From positions 16,242 through 80,241 of the forward strand of contig JAJDWI010000080.1 of NCBI GenBank assembly GCA_022825665.1: DNA of 64,000 nucleotides, given 5' to 3'. This document shows positions 1-8,905 of the stretch, one piece after another. The notes below the pieces were generated by a model, which saw only the letters and a list, made by a program, of their open reading frames with translations, did no database searches and was not told the origin of the DNA. The position numbers were made by a program, and so were the translations under genes. Within the stretch, counting starts at the first letter, position 1. Each line of letters starts with the position of its first letter. Source of the DNA: Candidatus Poribacteria bacterium. Lineage in GTDB: Bacteria > Poribacteria > WGA-4E > WGA-3G.

Positions 1-2
1 TT

Positions 3-3000
3 ACTACAGCAGATAATAAATACACTATTAGCAGACTAACTTGTGGTCTATTATTAACATTCTTAGTGTTAACTTGCTTTCTGTTTTTAAATCTGTCAAT
101 TGATGCCCAGGAACCACAGCAAAACGAACAAACCCAACCTTCTGATAATGCTGATGATACAAATCAGAATTCCGATTCTGCTAAAGAAGTCTTAAATCCT
201 GAGACAATGATACCTGATCCCGATACTGTCATCGGAGATGGAGATGAGGTGATCTTACAGGATAACTTCGTGCAGATTCACGGAAATGCCCTCATCAAAT
301 TTGAAGATGTGGTTTTACGAGCAGATCACGTGTGGGCGGACTTTAACGAAAATATAATGCGTGCTGCTGGGAACGTATATCTTAAAGTTGGCAGTGAAGA
401 AACCTATTCGGACGAACTTGTTTTTAACCTTGAAACCAAGAAAGGAATTGCAAGAAACGGCTATACTTTTAGCGATCCGTGGTACTTCGGTGGAAGTGAA
501 ATTTTCAAAATTGAGGACAATAGATCCTATATCCGTGGTGGTAGCCTTACGACTTGTTCGCTTAAGTATCCACACTACCATTTTAGTGTCTCCGAAGTCA
601 TTATTAAAATGAACCAAGAGATGATTGCTAAGAATATTGTCTTACGTATAGGTGGAATACCCCTTTTCTATTTTCCAGCAATTCGACGTGATCTACGCAA
701 AGGTAAAGTGGCAAAGATTATTGTAAGAGTTGGTACAGATAGTTATCAAGGACCAAACATCGGTATTATACTGCCAATAGCACGCAAGAGACGTTATGAT
801 GGGGCACTTTTATATGATAGGAGTGCCCGTAGAGGACAAGGATACGGTTTTGAAGGAAAATATAGATTCAATGATACACAATTCAAGGAAATATATATAC
901 CTATCCCGACTGATGCAACTCCAGCACAACGTACAAAATTGGAGGAAAAGGCAAAAGAATTACATGACCGTCTTGAAGGTGATTACGATAGGTATTGGCT
1001 AAAACAGATCTTTTTTGAATATTCCATTACTGAAGAAGATGCTGAGCGTGCAAAAGAAGAAGCGGAAAATATCCTTCAACGATTGAATGAAGAAAATGCG
1101 GACTTTACACAAATTGCTCAAGCTGAATCTGACCACTCGGATACTCGGTACGACGGGGGAGATATGGGATTCATCGTTCTTGGAGAGATAGATGAAGAAG
1201 GTAATCCATTACTTGATCCGATATTAGAAGAAGCAGCGTTTGCTCTCAAGGAAGGGGAGATTAGTTCAGTATTGAGAACTGAATCTACTTTCCATATTCT
1301 CAAAGTTGAACGGGCACTTGACATATACGGTGTTCAAGAGATAAAACTCCTACGAATAGATAAAGCTATAAGTGCAAGTGATGAAACTCAGCAATCCATA
1401 CGTGCAATTGCTGATACAGTTCATGAACGTGCACTTGCTGGAGAGACATTTGAGCAACTTGCAAGTGAATTCTCTGAAGCAAAAGTATCCGAAATAAATG
1501 ATGGTGATGGATTGCCGCTAAATGAGATGGATACAAGATGGCAATATTCTGTCAGACGTATGGAAGTACCGGGAGATATAACCCAACGAAGTCCTGTTTT
1601 CTCACCAGAAGGACTATATCTTTTCCAATTAATTAAAAAAGATGAAACACCTAAGTTTGAGGAAATCGCTGAACAGTTTGAAGCAGAATGGAAAACCATT
1701 GAGACAGAGATATACGCGCCTCCTAAGGAAGGAGAAAAAACAGGCACTAATGAGCTGTCTGAGGATACTACTGAAACAGACAGTACATCACCACCTGAAT
1801 CAACTGATAATGTTGAAGTCGATACATCTTCACAACCACCTATAACAGAAGAGACTGCTGATGAAACAGAAGAATCAGTTCCAGGAGAGACAGTTGTTGG
1901 AGAGGAGGATGTAGTTGAGGAAGAGGAGTTAAAAGTCTATCGTAAACACGGTTTTCGTGGACGATGGGAAGACCCAAGACAGGTTGCATCCGAAGCACAA
2001 AGTTTGTATGCTGGGGAATACAGTAGGGTTATAGATACGAAAAAATCGTACCGAATCGTAAAAGTTGATAAGAAACGGAGTTATTACGGGGATATATATC
2101 TTTACGGTGCAGATGAGTACTCCTTTAGTAGAGATGACGCATCCCGCATCGGTAGACGTTGGAATATGCGTTGGGGACATAGGCAATCTTTCTACACACC
2201 TTGGGATAGTCGGCAGGCTGGACGTCGACCTATAAGTTTCGTTGGACGGACTGCTTGGCGTGCTATCCACTATAAAAAAGACTTAAATCTTCCAAGTGAG
2301 TCTACTCTTAACTCTTTTGGTATATTGACTTACGGTTCAGCAGTCTCTGCGTCAAGTTTAGATGATGTTGATGATGACGGGAATCTGAGATATTCCAGAG
2401 AAACTATAGGTGACATCACCAGTAGACTTGAAGTTCGTCATATTCATGATTTTTCCGGTGAGGGTAACACTTCACTTCAAAAATTACCCCAATTTACATT
2501 AAACTTCTCACGCATGCGGTTTAGTAGACTTCCAGTATTTGAGTCTATTAACGATGGACTTGTCTCTGTCTCCGAAAAGCTCAAATCAGACAAACCTATT
2601 CTCTCACTCCTTGCTTTTCCCACGCTTGAAGACACGAGTTTTGATTTGGATATAGAATTTGGTAACTTTTATAGACAAACTTATCGTGGCAAGCACGGTG
2701 AAGAGACTAATGTATTTCTACAAACACTTGATTTAGGGTTTGACCTTCGTAAACAATCCAACCTATTTATTTCACCTTTACGCGAGATAAAATTTGGTGC
2801 GAATCTCAATACAAACGCAATTTGGCACGCAAAAGATCAGGACCAAAATAGAAACATAATACGCGGTGTTTATAGCATCCGAACACAAGCAACGAATACA
2901 TTATTCCGTATCTACAATACCAGATTTATACCGGGTGTGCGTAAATTACGACATGAATTGCAGAACTCTTTAAGCTTTGATTATCAACCACCCATTGATA

Positions 3001-3758
3001 AAGATAACAACTTATATCCTTTTGGACCAAGTACTTATTTCTATGAACGTAAAAGAGTGACTTATAATTTCAATACCAATATTGAGATTAAAACCAGACG
3101 GAGTCAATCTGCACACCGTATTTTTCATTTTGATACGCGCCTAACAGCTGATTTCACAGAATTTGAATCTCTATATAGACGGAAATATGAACCAATAGAA
3201 AGTGATTTTACGATAGTCCCTCTTCCCAGTCGTAATTTAAATATGACTGTTCGTGTGACTCATGACCCAAATCCGCATCCTGAAGATGGACAAAGATTTA
3301 AGATGGTGGGCATACGGACTAATGTTAGATATACCCGTAAGAGTTGGTTTGTAAGTGTTGGCAATTCATTCAGCAAGCGACATACATCTCTACGCGCTGC
3401 ACGATCAATGACCGCAAATGGACGTTACCGTCTCAGCAAAGATCTTGAATTGGATTTTAATCTGATTTACTATCCGATTGAAGGACAATTTTATTCACAG
3501 CGCGTCAGTATCAATCGCAACCTACATGATTGGAATTTGCGTATTTCTTGGAGTCGTGTGGGAATTAAACGTGATCCACCCTTTAATAATGTCCGACAAG
3601 ACTTTACATTTCAAGTTAACTTAATCGGTGAAACTGCAGTGTCTATGGGTGTTGGTTTTGATGCGACTACCGACACGTGGGGACTCCACACATTGCCAGC
3701 TGGAGTACCGTATAATGCGTTTGGAACGGGTAATTCGCTTGGTCGTTCCTTCTTCTAA
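3..3758 (+). CDS. lptD: LptD (OstA) outer-membrane LPS-assembly protein with inserted parvulin PPIase domains, 5' end outside the window
   Basis: Outer-membrane beta-barrel that would insert lipopolysaccharide in the outer leaflet. Counting from the GTG at 66, residues about 60-270 are the OstA/LptA-like domain followed by the first barrel strands, with the family signature TTCSLKYPHY and then a GGIPLFYFPAI stretch. Residues about 310-418 are a parvulin (PpiC) rotamase domain (GGDMGF, AAFALKEGEISS, FHILKVERA), 423-540 a second, degenerate one, 548-620 an acidic Thr/Glu/Pro-rich linker, and 621-670 a third partial copy. The barrel resumes and ends in RSFF, a plausible aromatic BAM signal. The reading frame is open to the window edge; the codons before 66 read KYTISRLTCGLLLTF, a signal-peptide start running to a cleavage site after DA, so the true start lies upstream of position 1. 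Usual LptD proteins lack the insert. Confidence 0.85.
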   Translation, partial: TTADNKYTISRLTCGLLLTFLVLTCFLFLNLSIDAQEPQQNEQTQPSDNADDTNQNSDSAKEVLNPETMIPDPDTVIGDGDEVILQDNFVQIHGNALIKFEDVVLRADHVWADFNENIMRAAGNVYLKVGSEETYSDELVFNLETKKGIARNGYTFSDPWYFGGSEIFKIEDNRSYIRGGSLTTCSLKYPHYHFSVSEVIIKMNQEMIAKNIVLRIGGIPLFYFPAIRRDLRKGKVAKIIVRVGTDSYQGPNIGIILPIARKRRYDGALLYDRSARRGQGYGFEGKYRFNDTQFKEIYIPIPTDATPAQRTKLEEKAKELHDRLEGDYDRYWLKQIFFEYSITEEDAERAKEEAENILQRLNEENADFTQIAQAESDHSDTRYDGGDMGFIVLGEIDEEGNPLLDPILEEAAFALKEGEISSVLRTESTFHILKVERALDIYGVQEIKLLRIDKAISASDETQQSIRAIADTVHERALAGETFEQLASEFSEAKVSEINDGDGLPLNEMDTRWQYSVRRMEVPGDITQRSPVFSPEGLYLFQLIKKDETPKFEEIAEQFEAEWKTIETEIYAPPKEGEKTGTNELSEDTTETDSTSPPESTDNVEVDTSSQPPITEETADETEESVPGETVVGEEDVVEEEELKVYRKHGFRGRWEDPRQVASEAQSLYAGEYSRVIDTKKSYRIVKVDKKRSYYGDIYLYGADEYSFSRDDASRIGRRWNMRWGHRQSFYTPWDSRQAGRRPISFVGRTAWRAIHYKKDLNLPSESTLNSFGILTYGSAVSASSLDDVDDDGNLRYSRETIGDITSRLEVRHIHDFSGEGNTSLQKLPQFTLNFSRMRFSRLPVFESINDGLVSVSEKLKSDKPILSLLAFPTLEDTSFDLDIEFGNFYRQTYRGKHGEETNVFLQTLDLGFDLRKQSNLFISPLREIKFGANLNTNAIWHAKDQDQNRNIIRGVYSIRTQATNTLFRIYNTRFIPGVRKLRHELQNSLSFDYQPPIDKDNNLYPFGPSTYFYERKRVTYNFNTNIEIKTRRSQSAHRIFHFDTRLTADFTEFESLYRRKYEPIESDFTIVPLPSRNLNMTVRVTHDPNPHPEDGQRFKMVGIRTNVRYTRKSWFVSVGNSFSKRHTSLRAARSMTANGRYRLSKDLELDFNLIYYPIEGQFYSQRVSINRNLHDWNLRISWSRVGIKRDPPFNNVRQDFTFQVNLIGETAVSMGVGFDATTDTWGLHTLPAGVPYNAFGTGNSLGRSFF

Positions 3759-3781
3759 TGGATGAATTAAGGAAAGCTAAT

Positions 3782-4555
3782 ATGCTTCTCAAAAACCGTG
3801 TCTGCATCGTCACTGGAGCAAGTTCAGGAATTGGACGCGGAATTGCTCTTGAATTCGCTCGCGAAGGTGCACATATTGCTATAGCAGATATACAGGAAAC
3901 TCCTCTGCAAGGTAAATTTCATGAACAGGATGTTACAACCACAACGGTTCATGAAATTGAGAATTTAGGGGCAGATGGAATTTTCATCAAAACTGATGTG
4001 TCAGACGAAAATCAGATTGATGAGATGATTCATCAGGTAATTACTCACTTTGGTGGATTGGATATCCTTGTTAATAATGCTGGTATCCATATTCCTGGCA
4101 ATTCACAAGATATTTCTATAGCTGAATGGGATAAGGTATTAAGTGTCAACCTGCGTGGTGTTTTCATTTCGACTAAACTTGCTATTCCACACATAAGAAA
4201 GTCAAAATATGGTCGGATAATCCAAATTGCATCTGTCCATGCTTTTGGTGGTGGTGCTGGACCTGCTTATGCATCTGCAAAAGCAGCAATTGTTAACATG
4301 GTCAAAGATACCGCTTTAGAGGTTGGTAATGATAGAATAACTGTAAACGCAATCTGTCCGGGATATATTGAAACGGCAATTCAGGATTATCTAACACCAG
4401 AACAGATTGAATCCTCATTGGAAAAAACCCCGTTGCAACGATTAGGGTTACCTAAAGACATCGGACGTGCAGCAGTTTTCTTCGCATCAGATGATGCGGA
4501 ATGGATTACAGGCACTTCCTTACTCGTTGATGGTGGTGCAAGTGTCAAAGCATAA
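3782..4555 (+). CDS. SDR-family oxidoreductase (FabG-like)
   Basis: Short-chain dehydrogenase/reductase, cytoplasmic and NAD(P)-dependent. Visible motifs are the nucleotide-binding TGASSGIG at residues 11-18, NNAG, the catalytic YASAK (Tyr163, Lys167), and the FabG-type ending GTSLLVDGG. Substrate cannot be read from sequence; 3-oxoacyl-ACP, sugar or polyol dehydrogenases all share this layout. An ATG at 3758 overlaps the lptD stop by one base but has no ribosome-binding site, while AAGGAAAG sits 6-7 bases before the ATG at 3782, so 3782 is chosen. It probably shares a transcript with the genes on either side. Confidence 0.88.
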   Translation: MLLKNRVCIVTGASSGIGRGIALEFAREGAHIAIADIQETPLQGKFHEQDVTTTTVHEIENLGADGIFIKTDVSDENQIDEMIHQVITHFGGLDILVNNAGIHIPGNSQDISIAEWDKVLSVNLRGVFISTKLAIPHIRKSKYGRIIQIASVHAFGGGAGPAYASAKAAIVNMVKDTALEVGNDRITVNAICPGYIETAIQDYLTPEQIESSLEKTPLQRLGLPKDIGRAAVFFASDDAEWITGTSLLVDGGASVKA

Positions 4556-4584
4556 TATAGTTGTAACCGTTTTATAAGTAGACA

Positions 4585-5136
4585 ATGCCAGAGAAGACTC
4601 ACACTACAGCAGTAGTTCTCATCCCTCCAGAATCCATTCAACCGCAAATACAATCCATACGGATGAAACATGATCGTAATTATGTGCGTTGGATGCCGCA
4701 CATAACGCTCCTCTACCCGTTCACACCACAAGATATATTTCAAGAGATAATTCCATCATTGGCAAAAGTCGCTCAACAGATAAAGCCATTTTCAGTTACA
4801 TTTACATCCTTCAATGCTTTCAAACACCGTAAATCTTGCACTCTTTTCCTTGTTCCAGAACCCAAAAACAGCATCATTGATTTACATAGCAAACTCATCA
4901 AGCAGCTTCCTGACTATGATGACACAGCAAGATTTTCAGGAGGATTTAATCCTCATCTGTCAGTAGGACAATTCATACACCGAGAAATATATGAAGCACA
5001 ACAAAGACTACAAGCCGAATGGAAACCGATCCAGTACGAAGTGGAATCTATGTCACTTATATATAGGTCGTCAGAGACGAATGACAGGTTTGTCGTAGCA
5101 GAGAATTTTTACTTCATAAAAGGAGTCAAACGTTGA
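4585..5136 (+). CDS. 2H phosphoesterase (2'-5' RNA ligase family) protein
   Basis: Small cytoplasmic protein of the 2H phosphoesterase superfamily (COG1514-like), which act on 2',3'-cyclic or 2'-5' phosphodiester bonds in RNA or nucleotides. The two required histidine motifs are present: PHITL with His39, and PHLSVG with His124 and Ser126. Length (183 aa) is normal for the family. The stop overlaps the next gene's TTG start by three bases, so the two are probably translated from one message. Which RNA or nucleotide it acts on is not predictable. Confidence 0.8.
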   Translation: MPEKTHTTAVVLIPPESIQPQIQSIRMKHDRNYVRWMPHITLLYPFTPQDIFQEIIPSLAKVAQQIKPFSVTFTSFNAFKHRKSCTLFLVPEPKNSIIDLHSKLIKQLPDYDDTARFSGGFNPHLSVGQFIHREIYEAQQRLQAEWKPIQYEVESMSLIYRSSETNDRFVVAENFYFIKGVKR

Positions 5137-6302
5137 AAACAAATACTATAACAGTGTTTTTCTTGTCCATATTTATTGTATTGACAATATCATTTGCAGG
5201 TTGCGAGAAAATAAGCCAAATGATTCCATCTGATACCATCTCAACTGTAAAGGTTGGTGTAATTCAACCCTCTGGACTTGCTCCAAGTTTTACAAAAGGT
5301 GCGGAACTTGCTAAGACTCAGATCAATGATAGTGGGGGTTTGCTCGGATTGCAGGTTGAATTTATTGTGATGGATAATCAGGAGATGCGTGATTTCCCTG
5401 ACCCGGATGAAAGTGTCAAAATTGCAAAAACACTCATTGAACAAGAGGGCGTAATTGCAATTTTAGGTCCTCTACTCTCAACAAATTCCACACAGGTTGG
5501 ACCTGTTGTCACCGAGTTAAAAACACCAATTATTACCGGTTCATCAGGTCATCTGGTAACTGCAACAGGTGATTATGTCTTCATTGCCGTTGCTCCATCC
5601 TCAATACAAGGTGCGACGACTGCACAATTTGCGATAGATTCTAACGATCTAAATGCCAAAATCGCTGCAACGATACGACAGGAAGGGGACGTGTATTCTA
5701 ACGCTGTTGCAGATGCTTTTGAAACCAGTTTTCGAAACCTCGGAGGAGAAGTTGTTGCTACAGAATATTATCAGCATAGGATTAGGGATTTTGACACACA
5801 ACTTACAAAGATTAACAATGTTATTCCGGATGTGCTGCTTATTGCTGGTTTTATACCTGAAGTACCATTAATTGCAGCACGCGCAAGGGAAATGGGTATT
5901 AAAGCAACATTTATCGGGACTAATGCATGGGATGTTCCTAATGAACTTTTCAATGTATTAGATGACAACACCCCTTTAGAAGGTGCTTTTTTTACAAGAG
6001 ACTTTAGCGTTGAATCACCCGATGCAGTTCCTTTTGTTGAAGCATATTCAGAAATGTATATGGAACAACCAGATGGTCCTGCATCTTGGGGTTACGATGC
6101 GATGTCTCTATTGGGAATTGCAATCACAAAGTCTGGGATACTTGATCCTTCTATAATAAGAGATAAATTAACGAAAATCACTGACTACCAAGGCGCATCT
6201 ATTATTTCACATTTTGATGAGAATCGTCACCCTGTGAAAAGTCTATTGCTGCATACTATTCGCGACGGGGAAATTGTATTATATAAGAAGGTTGATCCAT
6301 AG
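5133..6302 (+). CDS. ABC transporter substrate-binding lipoprotein, branched-chain amino acid (LivK/Peripla_BP_6) type
   Basis: Type I periplasmic binding protein. The N-terminus has a lysine, a hydrophobic run and the lipobox SFAGC with Cys24 as the lipidation site. The fold segments follow the family: VGVIQPSG, GAELAKTQIND, GLQVEFIVMDNQ, then a middle AILGPLLSTNS and a late GYDAMSLLGIAI. The start is TTG at 5133, set by AAAAGGAG seven bases upstream. No permease or ATPase genes of a Liv system are beside it, so it either serves a distant transporter or acts as a receptor or sensor. It closes the cluster that begins at lptD. Confidence 0.85.
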   Translation: MKTNTITVFFLSIFIVLTISFAGCEKISQMIPSDTISTVKVGVIQPSGLAPSFTKGAELAKTQINDSGGLLGLQVEFIVMDNQEMRDFPDPDESVKIAKTLIEQEGVIAILGPLLSTNSTQVGPVVTELKTPIITGSSGHLVTATGDYVFIAVAPSSIQGATTAQFAIDSNDLNAKIAATIRQEGDVYSNAVADAFETSFRNLGGEVVATEYYQHRIRDFDTQLTKINNVIPDVLLIAGFIPEVPLIAARAREMGIKATFIGTNAWDVPNELFNVLDDNTPLEGAFFTRDFSVESPDAVPFVEAYSEMYMEQPDGPASWGYDAMSLLGIAITKSGILDPSIIRDKLTKITDYQGASIISHFDENRHPVKSLLLHTIRDGEIVLYKKVDP

Positions 6303-6445
6303 AAATTAATTTCTGCTTTTCATCAGATAGGATGTGTGAGTATTGCAAAACTCTGTGCTCCTTTTATTATAAAGAGAAATTCAGCACACTACCTATGTTC
6401 TTGATTTACCTTATTGTAGGATGGAATTTTCCAAACTGAATACGA

Positions 6446-6475
6446 TTGACAAATACAACATGTCCAATATATAAT
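6446..6475 (+). promoter_or_regulatory. Near-consensus sigma-70 promoter for the AAA/PIN operon
   Basis: TTGACA at 6446-6451, an 18-base spacer, and TATAAT at 6470-6475. A start site near 6482 gives a short leader carrying a strong ribosome-binding site (GGGAGGTG) before the ATG at 6506. Both hexamers are perfect, suggesting strong constitutive transcription unless a repressor acts. Confidence 0.75.
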
Positions 6476-6505
6476 TACAACAAGGCAAGTGGGAGGTGAG
6501 CGTTC

Positions 6506-7699
6506 ATGTCGGAACAGAAGGTGTACTTAGAGAAAATTCACATCAAAAACTACCTAAGTTTACGGAATGTTGAACTTCCATTTAAACCACTGACAGTTCT
6601 TGTCGGTCCCAATGCAAGTGGTAAGACAAATGTATTGAATGCAATGAGGCTTTTCAACAGGATGATATTAGCTGAAACACCTCCTACTGTCAAAGTAATA
6701 GAAAATCGTCTGTGGGCAGGTAAAACAGACAATATTACTTTCTTGTTACACGCAAATATAAAAAAACAGCAAGTTCTATATGAGTTGAAAATCGAAGCTG
6801 CAGCTGAGAACAGTTTTTCCTACGAAAAATTAATGGTTAACGATATACAAATTATCTCAGTTCAAAATGGACTTGGAAGTATTTGTGATGAAAATGGCGA
6901 AAATGAGACAATATACAAATCGCATAAACTTGCTTTAAGTTCTATATGTAATGATGGAAACAAGACAATTACTAATACACTAATAGACTTTTTGAAAGGA
7001 TGGTATTTCTATGACTTTCAACCAGATGTCATTAGAGGATCTTTCCTTTCCTTACCTTTTGGCATGGACCCGGTAATGCCGGTTCAACCACAATGGTTTC
7101 GTATTCCTCCAAAACTCAATGAAGAAGGTTTGACACTATCAAATTTACTTATTTCTTTGCACGAAAAAGAAAAAGAACTATTTACCAACGTTAATGAATC
7201 ACTTATTGCTTCTACGGATTTCCACATAGTCTGTAATATTAATGATGAGAAAAGCAACATTTATCTCGTAGATGGGAATGAGAATCGAATTCCTTTAGAA
7301 AGAGCATCTGATGGAACATTAAGACTTCTGGCATATTATATTTTGTTAAACCAACCCGAATTACCATCGCTAATAGGTATTGAGGAACCTGAACAGAGTC
7401 TACACCCTGGTGCGTTGAAAGACATTGCTAATGTCCTTGAACAACTTGCGGAACGAACTCAGGTGATTATCACAACTCACAGTTCTCAACTCCTTGATAA
7501 TTTTGATTCTGATAGATTATCTGATTCTCTCGGTGTATTACTGTTACGCAACCGTTCTGGACTTGGTACAGAAGTACTCAATCTTGAGGAAATCAAAGAC
7601 AAACGAGAAGCACTTGACGGTTGGATTGCTGATTTCGGCATCGGTAGTGCCATTTTCGACAGTGAACTGCTACAAGACCTAATGGAGGAACCGATATGA
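6506..7699 (+). CDS. AAA family ATPase (AAA_21, RecF/OLD-like)
   Basis: SMC/RecF-type ATPase. It starts with the usual KIHIKNYLSLRNVELPF strand-loop, has Walker A GPNASGKT at residues 34-41, a Walker B with IEEPEQSLHP (Glu293-Glu294) and the switch histidine in TTHSSQ (His325). Length 397 aa matches stand-alone COG4637/AAA_21 proteins. Such ATPases usually act with a small partner nuclease or TOPRIM protein; the next two genes overlap it by 4 and then 14 bases, a layout implying tight co-translation. No signal peptide or membrane segment. The start follows a strong GGGAGGTG ribosome-binding site. Confidence 0.88.
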   Translation: MSEQKVYLEKIHIKNYLSLRNVELPFKPLTVLVGPNASGKTNVLNAMRLFNRMILAETPPTVKVIENRLWAGKTDNITFLLHANIKKQQVLYELKIEAAAENSFSYEKLMVNDIQIISVQNGLGSICDENGENETIYKSHKLALSSICNDGNKTITNTLIDFLKGWYFYDFQPDVIRGSFLSLPFGMDPVMPVQPQWFRIPPKLNEEGLTLSNLLISLHEKEKELFTNVNESLIASTDFHIVCNINDEKSNIYLVDGNENRIPLERASDGTLRLLAYYILLNQPELPSLIGIEEPEQSLHPGALKDIANVLEQLAERTQVIITTHSSQLLDNFDSDRLSDSLGVLLLRNRSGLGTEVLNLEEIKDKREALDGWIADFGIGSAIFDSELLQDLMEEPI

Positions 7700-8238
7700 T
7701 AAGTATTAGGGTTTGGAATGTGGAGTCTGACCATAACACAGAAGCAGTCAAGTTTTTGGAAGATGAGTTTTTGAGATCACGGCAGCTTAGACATTTGGCA
7801 ATCCGATCAGCGGGAAGGAGTGCACTTCGTAAGTGCCATAAAAAAGGCGCGCCTTTGGATGATAGTCTGAAAAAGGCAATCCAACACTACCTTAACCAAG
7901 ACGACTATATAGTTTTCATTACTGACTCTACTGATCCGAAGGTAGAAAATCAAAAACTGGTTAATCAAATAAAAAATGTTGTCAAAGATAAGGATTTCAC
8001 TGACAAAATTTATTTTGCGTCAGACATTCAAGATAGTGAATCATCAGTAAGTATAGAAGAATGGCAAAGCCTTACTTCAGAAATTCATGCTAAGGTTGAA
8101 AGTGCTCAGAATCAGTTTCAGAAAGAATGGGATAAAGTCACGACTCGTTTCCACGATGCCTTTGCTGACACACCAGAAGAAGAAGTGATACGCGATTTTG
8201 AGGAAGCACTTGCAGAGGTAAGGCGTGAACGAACATGA
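7696..8238 (+). CDS. Uncharacterised partner of the AAA ATPase, possible degenerate TOPRIM/DUF4276-like protein
   Basis: 180 aa, soluble, not recognised with certainty. Three features resemble the TOPRIM-like DUF4276 proteins that often follow AAA_21 ATPases: an early VWNVESDHNTEAVKFL segment with Glu10 where the TOPRIM glutamate would sit, a hydrophobic strand ending ITDSTDP with Asp77 and Asp80, and a later SIEEW that could match the EAW motif of that family. These matches are weak and could be chance. The C-terminal third is strongly charged and probably helical. ATG overlaps the stop of the ATPase (ATGA), and its own end overlaps the PIN gene, so it is the middle of a three-gene unit. Confidence 0.6.
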   Translation: MISIRVWNVESDHNTEAVKFLEDEFLRSRQLRHLAIRSAGRSALRKCHKKGAPLDDSLKKAIQHYLNQDDYIVFITDSTDPKVENQKLVNQIKNVVKDKDFTDKIYFASDIQDSESSVSIEEWQSLTSEIHAKVESAQNQFQKEWDKVTTRFHDAFADTPEEEVIRDFEEALAEVRRERT

Positions 8239-8689
8239 GAACCGATGGCGTGTCTATCGGGCGACATTTGACACTCACCTTTTCGTCCGTTCACTCATTC
8301 GGAAAGACAATCTTGCTAATCGTTTGCTATCGTTATGGCAAGCTGGGAGATTCGTTCTTGTCTTATCACAGGCAATTATTGATGAAGTTCAGGAGGTTTT
8401 GTCACGTCGCAAAATGCTTCAACAATATCGTTATACATTGGACGAGGTCGCTGACCTGATAGATCTTTTGTACCAAGCAAGCATTGTTGAGATTACCTCT
8501 TCATTTGAATTATGTCGGGATGCCACCGATAACATGTTCCTTGATTGCGCTGTCTCAGGACGAGTCCAATTCTTGGTATCAACTGACAAAGATCTTATAG
8601 ATGATACCGAACTCAAGCAGGAATTATTTGAATTCGGAGTTGAGATAGTTGAACCTCCAATTTTCTTAGAAAAAATTCATGAAGGGTAA
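8225..8689 (+). CDS. PIN-domain nuclease, putative toxin component (COG1569 type)
   Basis: PIN ribonuclease fold. Acidic residues in the expected places are Asp16 (FDTHLF), Glu54 (IIDEVQEVL), Asp102 and Asp107 (CRDATDNMFLD), and Asp121 and Asp123 (STDKDL), so the metal site looks intact. The usual DTN after the first strand is DTH here. Family members are toxins of toxin-antitoxin pairs, but no ribbon-helix-helix or AbrB antitoxin is nearby; instead it is translationally coupled to the AAA operon. GTG at 8225 is chosen because GAGGTAAG lies just upstream and no later start keeps Asp16. Confidence 0.82.
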   Translation: MNEHENRWRVYRATFDTHLFVRSLIRKDNLANRLLSLWQAGRFVLVLSQAIIDEVQEVLSRRKMLQQYRYTLDEVADLIDLLYQASIVEITSSFELCRDATDNMFLDCAVSGRVQFLVSTDKDLIDDTELKQELFEFGVEIVEPPIFLEKIHEG

Positions 8690-8747
8690 ACTATAAACTA
8701 ATCCATTAGAAGATTCTAAGTTCTTAAGAAGATCCAATTGCATTGAA

Positions 8748-8905
8748 GTAATACCATTTCTAATTGATAAATTGCCTTATATACTGTATGTGAGAATGCG
8801 GGCGAGGAGACCTCGCCCCTACGGAATGTGAGTAGCGCAATGAATTGCGCTACTATGAACCGAATATTTCTAAATTGGTATGTTATATTTTAGAAATGGT
8901 ATTAC
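8748..8905 (+). mobile_element. MITE-like element, perfect 16-bp terminal inverted repeats
   Basis: GTAATACCATTTCTAA at 8748-8763 is the exact reverse complement of 8890-8905, and ATTGAA flanks both sides as a possible target-site duplication. The interior holds two palindromic modules found elsewhere in the window: GGGCGAGGAGACCTCGCCC near 8798-8817 and AGCGCAATGAATTGCGCT near 8832-8850. The right end contains the stop codon of the minus-strand gene that ends at 8902. No transposase is encoded, so it would need to be moved by a transposase elsewhere. Confidence 0.7.

Noticed and set aside
8235-8459. ATG-started frame overlapping the PIN gene start
   Set aside because: The alternative frame has no recognisable domain, while the GTG frame carries the complete PIN signature.
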